Assembly (NCBI GenBank): GCA_964571695.1
Contig: CAZNDG010000004.1
Span: 1 to 64,000, forward strand
Reading direction: 5' to 3'
From: UBA8958 sp964571695
Lineage (GTDB): Bacteria > Desulfobacterota > Syntrophia > Syntrophales > UBA8958
Length of the DNA stretch: 64,000 bases
Of the stretch, positions 8,448 to 17,755 are shown in pieces. Each line of letters opens with the position of its first letter. The first letter of the stretch is position 1. Position numbers and translations under genes: made by a program. Below the pieces are notes generated by a model. It did not search any database. It had not been told where the DNA came from and worked only from the letters and a program-made list of their open reading frames with translations.

Positions 8448-10160
8448 TCAGCTTTTATCGAGGGAGAGCAGATATGTCCGGAGATTTACCTTTTTGCTGG
8501 CGAGGCCAAGTTTGCCCCGGATGTTGTCCCGGTATGAATCGACGGTGCGTTTGCCGATGTTGAGGATTTGGGCGATTTCTTTGGTCGTTTTGCCCTCCTT
8601 GATCAGGGAGATGATATCGATCTCCTTGGGGGAAAAGCGAAAATGCTCCGATGTTATCGCTTTCAAAAACGGCGAGGCGATATCTCGGAAACTCCTCTCC
8701 AAAATCTCCACCAGTGCCGCCTGGCCGATTTCCAGGCGGGTGCGGGCAAGTTTTTCCAGGTAGGGAATGATCCGCATCCTGATATTGGATACGATCCTTT
8801 CTTCGAATTCCCGCTGGTCATTCTTGTAGTGATCGATTAAGACCTTCAAGGCTGTATTCAATTCTTCCAGGGCCTTGGTCTTTTCCGACAATTCCTTCTC
8901 CGCCAGTTTACGTTCCGTTACATCCCGGGCGGCGGCAAAAACCCCGACGATGTTCCCCATGGCGTCCTTATAAACGGAAGCGTTGTAAAAAACGGGTGTT
9001 ATATGTCCGCTCTTGTGTCTGATTTCGAGTTCGTAGTCCCGGACAAAGCCGTCCTGGAATACCTGCTTGTAGCCCGCGCTCGCTTTTTCATAATTGGTAA
9101 AATAACCGGAGAAATCAGTTCCGACAAGTTCATTTCTGGAAAAACCCGTCGCCGCCTCGGTGGCGGTGTTCACGTCGGTGATCCTGCCGTCGGGACCGAT
9201 CGTCACAAGGGGATCGAGGCTGACCTCGATCAGGATACGGTTGTATTCCCCGGCCTTTTTGAGGGCCTCCTCGGCCTTTTTGCGCACCGTGATATCCCGG
9301 TTTACCTCCATGATTTCCCTCATCCCGCCCGGCGCGCTGCGGTGCAAGGCCCAGCGGCTCAACACCACGATTTTCCTGCCGTCCCGGCAGGTCTGAAACA
9401 GTTCGCCCTCCCAGCGTCCATCCCGCTGCACTTTATCCACGATAACCGGCGCCGGCAGGGGGAAGACGGTTTGGAGAAGGTAATGCACGGGCTGTCCCAG
9501 CGCTTCCTCTTTAGTCCAGCCGTAGATTTCCTGGGCGCCGATATTCCAGAAAGTGATCGACTCGCTTTCATTTCTCACGATGATGGCGTCGTGGGCCAGA
9601 TTGAGCAGTTCCGCCTGTTTCCTGATTTCCCTCGTCCGTTCTTCGACCCGCCGCTCCAGGTACTCACGGTCCTGCTTCAGCAACTGCTCCATTATCTTGC
9701 GTTCCGTAATATCCCTTACCACCTGCCCCGTCTTTTCTATTCCATCGTGGTCCAGAAAAGTGCTTGACGACAACTCCACCGGCAGGAGAGAGCCGTCCTT
9801 GCGACGCATGGTCAACTCGCCCTGGAACCGCCCCGTGCGGGCCCGTTCCGCGAGGCCGGCCGTGAGCCGTTCGTCATGGACGACGATGCCGGCTCTTCCC
9901 ACCTTTACGATCTCCGCTTCGCTCATGCCGAGCATTTCCTCCATCCTCTTGTTGGCCGAGATTATCGTGCCGTCGGTGATCGTAATCATCATCCCGTCGA
10001 TATTGCTTTCAAAGAGGGCGCGAAAACGCAGTTTGCTCTCCCGCAGTGCTTCTTCGGCCTGGCGGCGATCCAACACTTCCTGTTCATAAGCCGCCACTTT
10101 CCGTCTTAAAGCAGACAGCTCCTCAATCAGCGCCTGTGGCGATTTGTCCTGATCATTCAT
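8448..10160 (-). CDS. PAS-domain LuxR-type transcriptional regulator
   Basis: The 570-residue soluble protein has an N-terminal coiled coil, three PAS/PAC units (about residues 38-155, 180-300 and 305-425), a helical linker and a C-terminal LuxR/GerE helix-turn-helix (about 500-565). The HTH contains FSPKEIDIISLIKEGKTTKE and the recognition part GKRTVDSYRDNIRGKLGL. No transmembrane segment or kinase domain is visible, so it probably combines cytoplasmic sensing and DNA binding in one chain. It is the first gene of the signalling cluster and is separated by about 110 bp from the HD-GYP gene downstream. It may control the cluster; that is inference. Confidence 0.88.
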   Translation of the reverse strand: MNDQDKSPQALIEELSALRRKVAAYEQEVLDRRQAEEALRESKLRFRALFESNIDGMMITITDGTIISANKRMEEMLGMSEAEIVKVGRAGIVVHDERLTAGLAERARTGRFQGELTMRRKDGSLLPVELSSSTFLDHDGIEKTGQVVRDITERKIMEQLLKQDREYLERRVEERTREIRKQAELLNLAHDAIIVRNESESITFWNIGAQEIYGWTKEEALGQPVHYLLQTVFPLPAPVIVDKVQRDGRWEGELFQTCRDGRKIVVLSRWALHRSAPGGMREIMEVNRDITVRKKAEEALKKAGEYNRILIEVSLDPLVTIGPDGRITDVNTATEAATGFSRNELVGTDFSGYFTNYEKASAGYKQVFQDGFVRDYELEIRHKSGHITPVFYNASVYKDAMGNIVGVFAAARDVTERKLAEKELSEKTKALEELNTALKVLIDHYKNDQREFEERIVSNIRMRIIPYLEKLARTRLEIGQAALVEILERSFRDIASPFLKAITSEHFRFSPKEIDIISLIKEGKTTKEIAQILNIGKRTVDSYRDNIRGKLGLASKKVNLRTYLLSLDKS

Positions 10161-10202
10161 AACAGACTTCCGGCAAAGACTGCTTCCGGCAATTCTTTTC
10201 GG

Positions 10203-12200
10203 TTATCGATAGAACTTCTTGCCAAAGAGGCGGTCGCTCATGCCGGTAAGATCCGCCCATTTCATCGGGCCGCCTTTGTCGGCGGGGAAGCCGACACCCC
10301 AAATCATGCCCACGTCGATCATCCGCACGTCCTCCACCACCTTCCGGTCCAGCAGGTCCTTACCCGTTTTCACCATGGCTGCGAGAAGACCGTCCTGGAT
10401 TTGCGCTTCCGTAAGTTCCTTGGTCCCTTTCCGGGCAATCAGGGACAGGATTTCCGGATCGACGCTCCCGTCCTTCAGGAAGAAGCCCTTTCCCGATTTC
10501 TTCAGGCCCATACGGCCGGACTCGACGACATTGGCCAGGGTCTCCTGGCGGACGCCCATTCCCTTGAAGATCTTGTACGGCACGTCGATGCCCACCTCGT
10601 CGGTGAGGCGGATGGGTCCCACGGGCATCCCGAAGGACGTCATCGCCCCATCCACCTTCTCGATGGCGTTGCCCTCTTCAATATACTTGAAGGTCTCGAG
10701 GAGCATGGGAAACAGAAGGGCATTGACGACAAAGCCGGCGTTGTCCCGGCAGACGATGGGACGCTTGCGGATGGCGGCGGCGAAATTCAGGAGGTTGTCC
10801 ACCGTCTCCCGGCTGGTCTGTTCGCCCCGGATGACCTCCACCAACTGCATGAGCCAGACCGGGGAGAAGAAATGGAGACCGCCGAAGCGCTCCGGATTTT
10901 TCACCAGGCCGGCCATGGACTTGATGGGCAGGGAAGAGGTGTTGCTCGCCACGACGCAATCCCCGGGGATCACCGCGCAGAGCTCCTGATAGACCTGCTG
11001 CTTGATCTTCAGGTCTTCGAAGACCGCCTCCACGACGATATCCACGTCCCGGAATTCCGGGCCGTACTCCGCCGTGGTAATGATCAACTTCAGGTAATCG
11101 TCCACGGCGCCCTTGAGGCGCTTCTTTTCCGCCATTCCCTCCAGGACCTTCCGGACGAATTCCTTCCCCGGCTCCAGCGCTTCGGGAATGTCCTTGATCA
11201 CCACGGGGACCTGCATGTTCCGGATGATGTCGATAACGATCCCCCGCCCCATGGTGCCGAAGCCGAGGACCGCGGCCTTTTTCAGCGGTTTGGGAACGAA
11301 ACCTCTGGTCATCATCGCCTTGGGCTTGTCCGTCAGGGTCTTGATGAAGAAGGTGTTGATGCTCCCCTTCGACTCTTTGGACATGACTACTTCCACGAAG
11401 TTCGCCTTTTCGATCTCCAGACCTGCTTCCAGAGAAACCTTCAGGCCTTCCTGAATGGATTTCAGGGCCAGCATGGGGGCCGGAAGCTCCCGTCCCCGGG
11501 TGGCCTTGAGGATTCCCTTCCGGGCCAGCGCGGCCACATCGTCAAGCTGGGAGAAATCATGGGCCGGTCTTTTCAGCGCCGCCGTCCCGGTGATTATCTC
11601 CCCCATGAACCCCTTTGCCGCGGCGAGAAGGTCGCCGTCCGCCGGGATGAGGCGGTCCACGATCCCCAGTTCCATCGCCTTGGCGGCGGGGAGCATCGTC
11701 CCTTTGAGGATCAGTTCGATGGCGGGATAGCCGATCAGCCGGGGGAGGCGCTGGGTGCCGCCCCCGCCGGGAAAGAGACCGACGTTGCACTCCGGCAAAC
11801 CGATGAGGGTGGTCTTCCCCTCTTTGGCGATCCGGGCCGTGCAGGCCAGGGCGAATTCCAGGCCGCCGCCGAGGCAGTGGCCGTGAATGGCCGCCAGGAC
11901 CGGCAGGTTGAGATTGTTGAGTTTCCGGAAAGCACCGTGGAAGAGTTCAAGCACCTCCCGCACCGCCGCGGGCGTGTCGATATCGGCGATCATCTTGAGA
12001 TTCGCCCCGGCAAAGAAATTATCCGGTTTCCCGGAGATGAAGATGATCCCCTTGAGGCCCGCCGCCTTGGCCAGTTCCCCCATCAATTCGTCGAAGCTCG
12101 TAAAGGCCGCCTCGGTCCAGGTGTTCATGGCGTCGCCGACCACGTTGAAAGTCACCACCCCGATGCCATCCGCCACCTGCAATTGAAACACTTTGCTCAT
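10203..12200 (-). CDS. Fused enoyl-CoA hydratase / 3-hydroxyacyl-CoA dehydrogenase (FadB/FadJ-like)
   Basis: The enzyme catalyses two steps of fatty-acid beta-oxidation. The N-terminal crotonase domain (about residues 1-190) has the oxyanion segment HGHCLGGGLEFALAC and the second catalytic glutamate region LPECNVGLFPGGGG. The NAD-binding 3-hydroxyacyl-CoA dehydrogenase domain starts near residue 305 with AVLGFGTMGRGI and carries the catalytic His in GLHFFSPV. The reading frame extends upstream without a start of its own quality; the ATG at 12200 has GGAGG seven bases before it and begins the conserved protein, giving 665 residues. That is somewhat short of E. coli FadJ. No thiolase gene is adjacent. 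Confidence 0.92.
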   Translation of the reverse strand: MSKVFQLQVADGIGVVTFNVVGDAMNTWTEAAFTSFDELMGELAKAAGLKGIIFISGKPDNFFAGANLKMIADIDTPAAVREVLELFHGAFRKLNNLNLPVLAAIHGHCLGGGLEFALACTARIAKEGKTTLIGLPECNVGLFPGGGGTQRLPRLIGYPAIELILKGTMLPAAKAMELGIVDRLIPADGDLLAAAKGFMGEIITGTAALKRPAHDFSQLDDVAALARKGILKATRGRELPAPMLALKSIQEGLKVSLEAGLEIEKANFVEVVMSKESKGSINTFFIKTLTDKPKAMMTRGFVPKPLKKAAVLGFGTMGRGIVIDIIRNMQVPVVIKDIPEALEPGKEFVRKVLEGMAEKKRLKGAVDDYLKLIITTAEYGPEFRDVDIVVEAVFEDLKIKQQVYQELCAVIPGDCVVASNTSSLPIKSMAGLVKNPERFGGLHFFSPVWLMQLVEVIRGEQTSRETVDNLLNFAAAIRKRPIVCRDNAGFVVNALLFPMLLETFKYIEEGNAIEKVDGAMTSFGMPVGPIRLTDEVGIDVPYKIFKGMGVRQETLANVVESGRMGLKKSGKGFFLKDGSVDPEILSLIARKGTKELTEAQIQDGLLAAMVKTGKDLLDRKVVEDVRMIDVGMIWGVGFPADKGGPMKWADLTGMSDRLFGKKFYR

Positions 12201-12303
12201 AAAATACCTCCGTTGATCTTGCTGCGATAAAATTAACGCCCCGTCGGCATGAGTGCAGACGCCGCCCGTGCCGCCCGGGCATTTTCCATCTGAGGCAGGA
12301 TAT

Positions 12304-13374
<1,071 letters not shown>

Positions 13375-13451
13375 ATTTATTACTCCTCTGGGGGATGGGG
13401 TAAAGGCTGGCCATGGCGGGGAAGATTAGCTTAAACCCATCCCCACCCCGG

Positions 13452-13472
13452 CCCTCCCCTTGAAGGGGAGGG
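13452..13472. repeat. GC-rich palindrome (REP-like hairpin)
   Basis: A perfect 8-bp stem, ccctcccc with ggggaggg, and a ttgaa loop lie in the intergenic space between rfbB and the SUF-like pair. A closely similar palindrome occurs at 46866-46886. It could end transcription of the SUF-like genes, although no T-tract follows on either strand, or it could be a repetitive extragenic palindrome. Confidence 0.6.
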
Positions 13473-13483
13473 GGGTCTCAACC

Positions 13484-14404
13484 TTACTTCAAAAATCCCT
13501 GGATGATGCGGTTGACCGCCTCTTCATAGGTCAGCCCCAGACTCATGAGCTTCATGAGTTGGTCGCTGGCGATCTTGCCGATGGAGGCCTCGTGGGTAAG
13601 GGCGGCATCGGGATGGCGGGCCTTTAGGGAGGGCACCGTTTCGTTCCGGCCGCTGTCCATGATTATGGCGTCGCATTCGATGTGGCCGAAACAGGGGGCC
13701 AGGGCATCCAGGGTGGCGTAGAAATCCTGCTGGGAATCACCCTTGATGACGGAGCGGGAGATCATGTTCGCCCGGCTCCCCGCCCCCTCCAGGGTGATGT
13801 TGTTGGTGGAAACGGCCTTCTGGTTTCCTTCCGTCAGGACCCGCTCGGTGATCAGCAGCAGGCTGTCGGGTCCCAGGACCGCCTCGTTGATACGCTTTGC
13901 CTCATCGACGCCGCCGATCTGGGTCAGCTCCATCTCCGCCGTCGCCCCGGCATCGAGAAAGACCTTCGTCGTGGGATTCAGGGAGCGCCGCCCCCGGCCG
14001 GGGCCCCGGGCGTAATGCTTCTCCACATACTTGACTTTCGCCTTCGGGCCGATCCGGAATTCATGAATCCCGGCGTGGCCTTCCGGCTCCAGACCGCCGC
14101 AATGGATGCCACAGCCGGCGATGATGGTCACGTCGGATCCCGCACCGATGATGAAGTTGTTGTAAACGACGTCATAAAGGCCTGCCTGACTGAGGATGAC
14201 GGGGATATGAACGGACTCGTTCACCGTCCCCGGCTTGATGGTGACGGTGATCCCCTGGCCGTCGGCATGGGATTCGATGTCGATATTGGCCGAAACCTCC
14301 CGCTTGAGCAACCGGCCGTTCTTCCGGATATTGAAGGCCCCCTTGGGCAGGCCTTCCAGATCCGCCACCGTTTTCAGCAGTTCCTTATCGATAGCATCCA
14401 ACAT
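13484..14404 (-). CDS. SufB/SufD-family Fe-S assembly scaffold, short form (SmsB-like)
   Basis: The 306-residue protein matches the SufB/SufD beta-helix family but is much shorter than classical SufB (about 480). The conserved C-terminal core is visible, including HYARGPGRGRRSLNPTTKVF, RANMISRSVIKGDSQQDFYA and GHIECDAIIMD. It overlaps the upstream ATPase gene by 20 bp. This two-gene arrangement with a single SufB/D-like protein matches the minimal SUF-like (SMS) Fe-S assembly machinery described in anaerobes and archaea. The likely role is an Fe-S cluster scaffold in complex with the ATPase. No sufS, sufU or sufE gene is adjacent. Confidence 0.85.
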   Translation of the reverse strand: MLDAIDKELLKTVADLEGLPKGAFNIRKNGRLLKREVSANIDIESHADGQGITVTIKPGTVNESVHIPVILSQAGLYDVVYNNFIIGAGSDVTIIAGCGIHCGGLEPEGHAGIHEFRIGPKAKVKYVEKHYARGPGRGRRSLNPTTKVFLDAGATAEMELTQIGGVDEAKRINEAVLGPDSLLLITERVLTEGNQKAVSTNNITLEGAGSRANMISRSVIKGDSQQDFYATLDALAPCFGHIECDAIIMDSGRNETVPSLKARHPDAALTHEASIGKIASDQLMKLMSLGLTYEEAVNRIIQGFLK

Positions 14405-15116
14405 CGCGGTCTCCTACGCATTTTCTATAGTTGCAGACGCTCAGGTCGTTGAGCATGGGCAGGGCGCCCTGCAAGTCTCCCCGATAGACGAGTTTTCCTT
14501 CGCTGATCATCAGGACGATGTCCGCCGCCTCCAGGAACGCCCGGTTGTGACTCACCACCAGGGTGGTCGTGCCGTGCTCCTTCTGCTCCCGCTTGAGGAG
14601 ACGGACCATGGGCTGGATCGTCCAGAGGTCGATGCCCGTGTCCGGTTCGTCATAGATGGCGAGCCGGGGATTCCGGGCGATGGTGGTCGCCAGTTCGATC
14701 TTTTTGATCTCCCCGCCGGAGAGTTTCGTGTCCACCGGCTTGTCGAGGAAGGAAAGGGAACAGATCCCGACGCGGCGGAGGAGCGCCAGGAGCATCTCCT
14801 CGTCTTCCGTGCCCGCCGCCATGGCCAAAAGGTCCCGGAAGGTGATCCCCTTGAAACGGGCCGGCTGCTGGAAGCTGTATGCGATTCCTTCCTTTGCCCG
14901 CTCCGTGATGGACAGTTGCGAAATCTCCTTGCCGGCTAAGAGGATCGACCCGGAATTGGCCGCGTTGATCCCCATGATCAGTTTCGCCAGGGTTGTCTTG
15001 CCGCTCCCGTTGGGGCCGGTGATCCCGTAAAATTTCCCCCGCTCGAAGGTGTAGTTGATCCCGTCGATGATGTTCCGGTCGCCTACGGAAAAATACAGAT
15101 CCTTAAGTTCCAGCAT
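14385..15116 (-). CDS. SufC-like Fe-S assembly ABC ATPase (SmsC-like)
   Basis: A soluble ABC ATPase of 243 residues with Walker A GPNGSGKTT near residue 38, signature LSGGEIKK near 134, Walker B RLAIYDEPDTGID near 157-169 and an H-loop VVSHNRAFL. The DEPDTGID sequence is typical of SufC rather than transport ATPases, and there is no membrane partner. The frame has a GTG at 15122, but the ATG at 15116 lies six bases after GGGAGGT and is preferred. It overlaps the SufB/D-like gene, which supports a co-translated complex. Confidence 0.9.
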   Translation of the reverse strand: MLELKDLYFSVGDRNIIDGINYTFERGKFYGITGPNGSGKTTLAKLIMGINAANSGSILLAGKEISQLSITERAKEGIAYSFQQPARFKGITFRDLLAMAAGTEDEEMLLALLRRVGICSLSFLDKPVDTKLSGGEIKKIELATTIARNPRLAIYDEPDTGIDLWTIQPMVRLLKREQKEHGTTTLVVSHNRAFLEAADIVLMISEGKLVYRGDLQGALPMLNDLSVCNYRKCVGDRDVGCYR

Positions 15117-15151
15117 CTTCACACCTCCCGATTAATCAAAACAGCGAATCC

Positions 15152-15180
15152 TTCATGATGGAAAAAGCCACCGATGTCAA
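15152..15180 (-). promoter_or_regulatory. Candidate promoter for the SUF-like pair
   Basis: On the minus strand a perfect TTGACA (15175-15180) stands 17 bp before CATGAA (15152-15157), about 35 bp before the ATG of the SufC-like gene. The -10 is poor (3 of 6), so this is only a candidate. Confidence 0.3.
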
Positions 15181-15209
15181 TTTTTTTATAACGGCCGCGC
15201 CCCCGAACG

Positions 15210-16142
15210 TCAAATGTAGGTGCGGGCGCCCAAATAGCGCTTTTTATAATAGGAGTTCGACAGCGGGTCGGTACGGATCTTCTTTCCCCTGCCCGGGGCG
15301 TGAATGAACCGGCCGGCGCCGATATAGACTCCGACATGGGACACCTTGCCGCCCTTCCCCGTGGCGAAAAAGACCAGATCGCCGCGGCGCAGGTCGTCCT
15401 CATCCACCTCCTCGCCGGCATTGAACTGCTCTCCGGAGGTTCGGGGCAGATCGATGCCGTTGAGCTGATAGACCGTCATCGTCAGGCCGCTGCAATCGAA
15501 CCCGGTTTCCACGGAGGTTCCCCCCCAGAGATAGGGAACGCCGATAAAACTATGCGCCGCCTTGACGATTTCCCGGCGGAGATAATCCTCCCCCAGTTCC
15601 CCGGCCTTGGCGACGGCGTATTCCTCCGGGGCGACGAGGTAATAGTCTTCGATCAGGCCCAGCAACTGCAGTGCTTCCGCCTGGTTGCGGGCGCTTTCCC
15701 GGGAGGGGAAATTCCCGATGCGGACCTTGAACAGTCCCGTCTTTGCCGCAAAATAGGTCGCGTCCAGCCCCTGGTCCTTCAGGAGTTCCGTAAGCCGGGC
15801 GGCGTTCTCCGCCTGGGAAAAGGCCCCGGCCTGAATGGTGTAGCCCATCCGGGGCAGGGTCTTCCTCACGGCGCCCGGCCGGGTTTTCTTCACCGCCGCC
15901 TTCTTATCCCGGGGAAGCGGCGGATAGGCCTTCCGACCGCCGCAGCCGCCGATGACGACCAAGATGGACAGGATGGAGACAAAACATACCATAACCAACA
16001 CGAGACGGTGGCGCCACCCGGATGATGTTCCGGAAACCATAGAAAGCATGGGAGATAAACCGCCGTGGTAGTATCCGCCGCGATGTTCGTCGCCCATTTG
16101 CCCTCTGTTCCGACCGGTCCCGGTGCCTCCCTGCCCCGTCAT
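15210..16142 (-). CDS. SPOR-NlpC/P60 lipoprotein, cell-wall endopeptidase
   Basis: A predicted outer-membrane or periplasmic lipoprotein that cuts peptidoglycan stem peptides. A hydrophobic segment ends in the lipobox VIGGC near residue 65. A SPOR domain (about 95-170, starting YTIQAGAFSQAENA) follows, which binds denuded glycan, then an NlpC/P60 domain (about 190-310). The catalytic Cys is in FDCSG, with His residues in VSHVGVYIG and FIHAPG. The first ATG overlaps the stop of the methyltransferase gene (ATGA). This gives a long N-terminal leader before the signal sequence; ATGs at 16097, 16049 and 16040 are alternatives, so the start is unsettled. Confidence 0.88.
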   Translation of the reverse strand: MTGQGGTGTGRNRGQMGDEHRGGYYHGGLSPMLSMVSGTSSGWRHRLVLVMVCFVSILSILVVIGGCGGRKAYPPLPRDKKAAVKKTRPGAVRKTLPRMGYTIQAGAFSQAENAARLTELLKDQGLDATYFAAKTGLFKVRIGNFPSRESARNQAEALQLLGLIEDYYLVAPEEYAVAKAGELGEDYLRREIVKAAHSFIGVPYLWGGTSVETGFDCSGLTMTVYQLNGIDLPRTSGEQFNAGEEVDEDDLRRGDLVFFATGKGGKVSHVGVYIGAGRFIHAPGRGKKIRTDPLSNSYYKKRYLGARTYI

Positions 16143-17329
16143 GTCAGGACGCTCACCAGGAGGCCCTTCAGATAGCGTCCTTCGACGTGGGCCAGGCAGG
16201 TCGGGTGATCCGGGGCCGCGGCGAACCGGCGGAGGAGGCGGAGGTCCCGCCCGGCGTCCCGGGCGGCGCCGAGGACGATCTTTTCGAACAGGACCTCATC
16301 CACGGCGTTGGAACACGAAAAGGTGGCCAGAAGCCCGCCCGGCGCCAGCCGCCGGAAGGCCTGGAGGTTGATGTCCTTGTAGCCCCGGGCGGCCCGAGTG
16401 ACCTCCCGGCGGTTTTTGGCAAACGCAGGTGGATCGAGAATGATCATTTCGAAGAATTCTTCCGTATCCCGCAGATACCGAAAGACATCCTCCCGGATTA
16501 CGGGATGGGCGGCGGTGTCGAAGCCGTTCACCTTCAGATGCCGTCGCGCCGCCTCGTTGGCGGGCGCCGAGGAATCCACGGATACCACCCGTCGCGCGCC
16601 CCCCCGGACGGCATAGACCGAAAAGGCACCGGTATAGGAAAAACAGTTGAGGACCGTCAAGCCCCGGCTGAGCTGCTCGACCTTTCGGCGGTTGTCCCGC
16701 TGATCGAGGAAAAAACCCGTCTTTTGCCCCGCCAGGATATCCACTTCGAAGCTAAGGCCGCCTTCCCGTATGGGGATGGCCGGCGGCGGTTCCTCGCCCC
16801 AGGCGGTTTCCCGGCGGTCCTCCAGACCTTCCAGACGCCGCGCCGGTCCTTCACTCCGCTCCAGGATTCCCCGGGGGTTGCTTACCGCCGCCAGGGCGGC
16901 AACAATCTCCTCCCGTCTTCTTTCCACCCCGGCGGTGCCGACAATCATCACCAGGTAGTCCCCATAGCGATCAACCACCAGGCCAGGGATGCCGTCCCCT
17001 TCCGCATTGATCAGCCGGCAGGCCTCGTCGCCGGCAGGCACGATTCTTTCGCGGAGGGCCGCCGCCTCCCGGAATCGCCGTTGCCAGAAATCACCATCCA
17101 CCCGGGCACTTACCTCTCGGGTAAGCATCCGGAAGGCGATATCCGCCCGGGGATGATAAAAGCCCAGGGCCAGAGGCTCGCCCGCCGCCGAGCAGGCCAG
17201 GACGATGTCTCCCGCGCCGGGACGACCCGTCGTTTTTGCCACCGCCCCGGAAAACAGCCATGGATGCCCCCCCAGGAGAGATCTCTCACGGCCGGATTTC
17301 ATAATGAGTTGCGGGTAATCAGGCATCAA
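16139..17329 (-). CDS. Class I SAM-dependent rRNA (cytosine-C5) methyltransferase, RlmI-like
   Basis: The 396-residue protein has an N-terminal PUA-type RNA-binding domain (about residues 1-85), a central RlmI-type insert and a C-terminal Rossmann methyltransferase domain. Visible motifs are NCFSYTGAFSVYAVRGGA (SAM binding), MIILDPPAFAKNR (substrate site) and TFSCSNAV with the cysteine expected for C5-cytosine methylation. The family methylates 23S rRNA, with C1962 as the RlmI target in E. coli. It overlaps the NlpC/P60 gene by four bases. Confidence 0.88.
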   Translation of the reverse strand: MMPDYPQLIMKSGRERSLLGGHPWLFSGAVAKTTGRPGAGDIVLACSAAGEPLALGFYHPRADIAFRMLTREVSARVDGDFWQRRFREAAALRERIVPAGDEACRLINAEGDGIPGLVVDRYGDYLVMIVGTAGVERRREEIVAALAAVSNPRGILERSEGPARRLEGLEDRRETAWGEEPPPAIPIREGGLSFEVDILAGQKTGFFLDQRDNRRKVEQLSRGLTVLNCFSYTGAFSVYAVRGGARRVVSVDSSAPANEAARRHLKVNGFDTAAHPVIREDVFRYLRDTEEFFEMIILDPPAFAKNRREVTRAARGYKDINLQAFRRLAPGGLLATFSCSNAVDEVLFEKIVLGAARDAGRDLRLLRRFAAAPDHPTCLAHVEGRYLKGLLVSVLT

Positions 17330-17672
17330 CTGTCCCCTTTATATGAAACGGGATAGAAATTCATCAATAACATGAGAACTTTGGATAACTGCGGAAAAAT
17401 GGTTCGCAAGCGGCGAATCAAATGTTTTTCGCCGTTTCATGATTGAGCTTAACACCTTGTGATGAATAAGATTTATATATTACCCATTCAGAAGCGAAAA
17501 AGATTTCTGAGCCGCGGCGAAGCCATTTTTCAAAGGTCTGCGCATGTAAATTCCTGTTTCCGTCTGTCGCCGGAACGACCATCGCCATCCGGAAGCAGGA
17601 ATTTTCCATGTCGGCGCTTATACCACGGCAGCCGCCGATAATGAAACCAATATCCAAGAAATCAATATCCCG

Positions 17673-17701
17673 TTGACAGGTGAGGCCGTTTTCCCTATAG
17701 T
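17673..17701 (+). promoter_or_regulatory. Sigma70 promoter of the porin gene
   Basis: TTGACA (17673-17678) and TATAGT (17696-17701) are separated by exactly 17 bp. This nearly ideal promoter lies about 50 bp before the porin start, in a region of about 420 bp (17330-17749) where I see no convincing gene. A weak inverted repeat (cggcga/tcgccg) at 17411-17434 is the only other structure noted there. Confidence 0.8.
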
Positions 17702-17755
17702 TTCTATCCACAAGACAGCAATCATCAAAAATCCTCATTTCCCGGGAAGGTGCGC

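Noticed and set aside
10401..12230. 609-codon plus-strand frame opposite the FadB/FadJ-like gene
   Set aside because: It is an antisense shadow of a strongly conserved enzyme in GC-rich DNA, with no recognisable domain.
17418..17738. 106-codon minus-strand frame upstream of the porin
   Set aside because: It overlaps the strong porin promoter, has no good ribosome-binding site and no recognised family.
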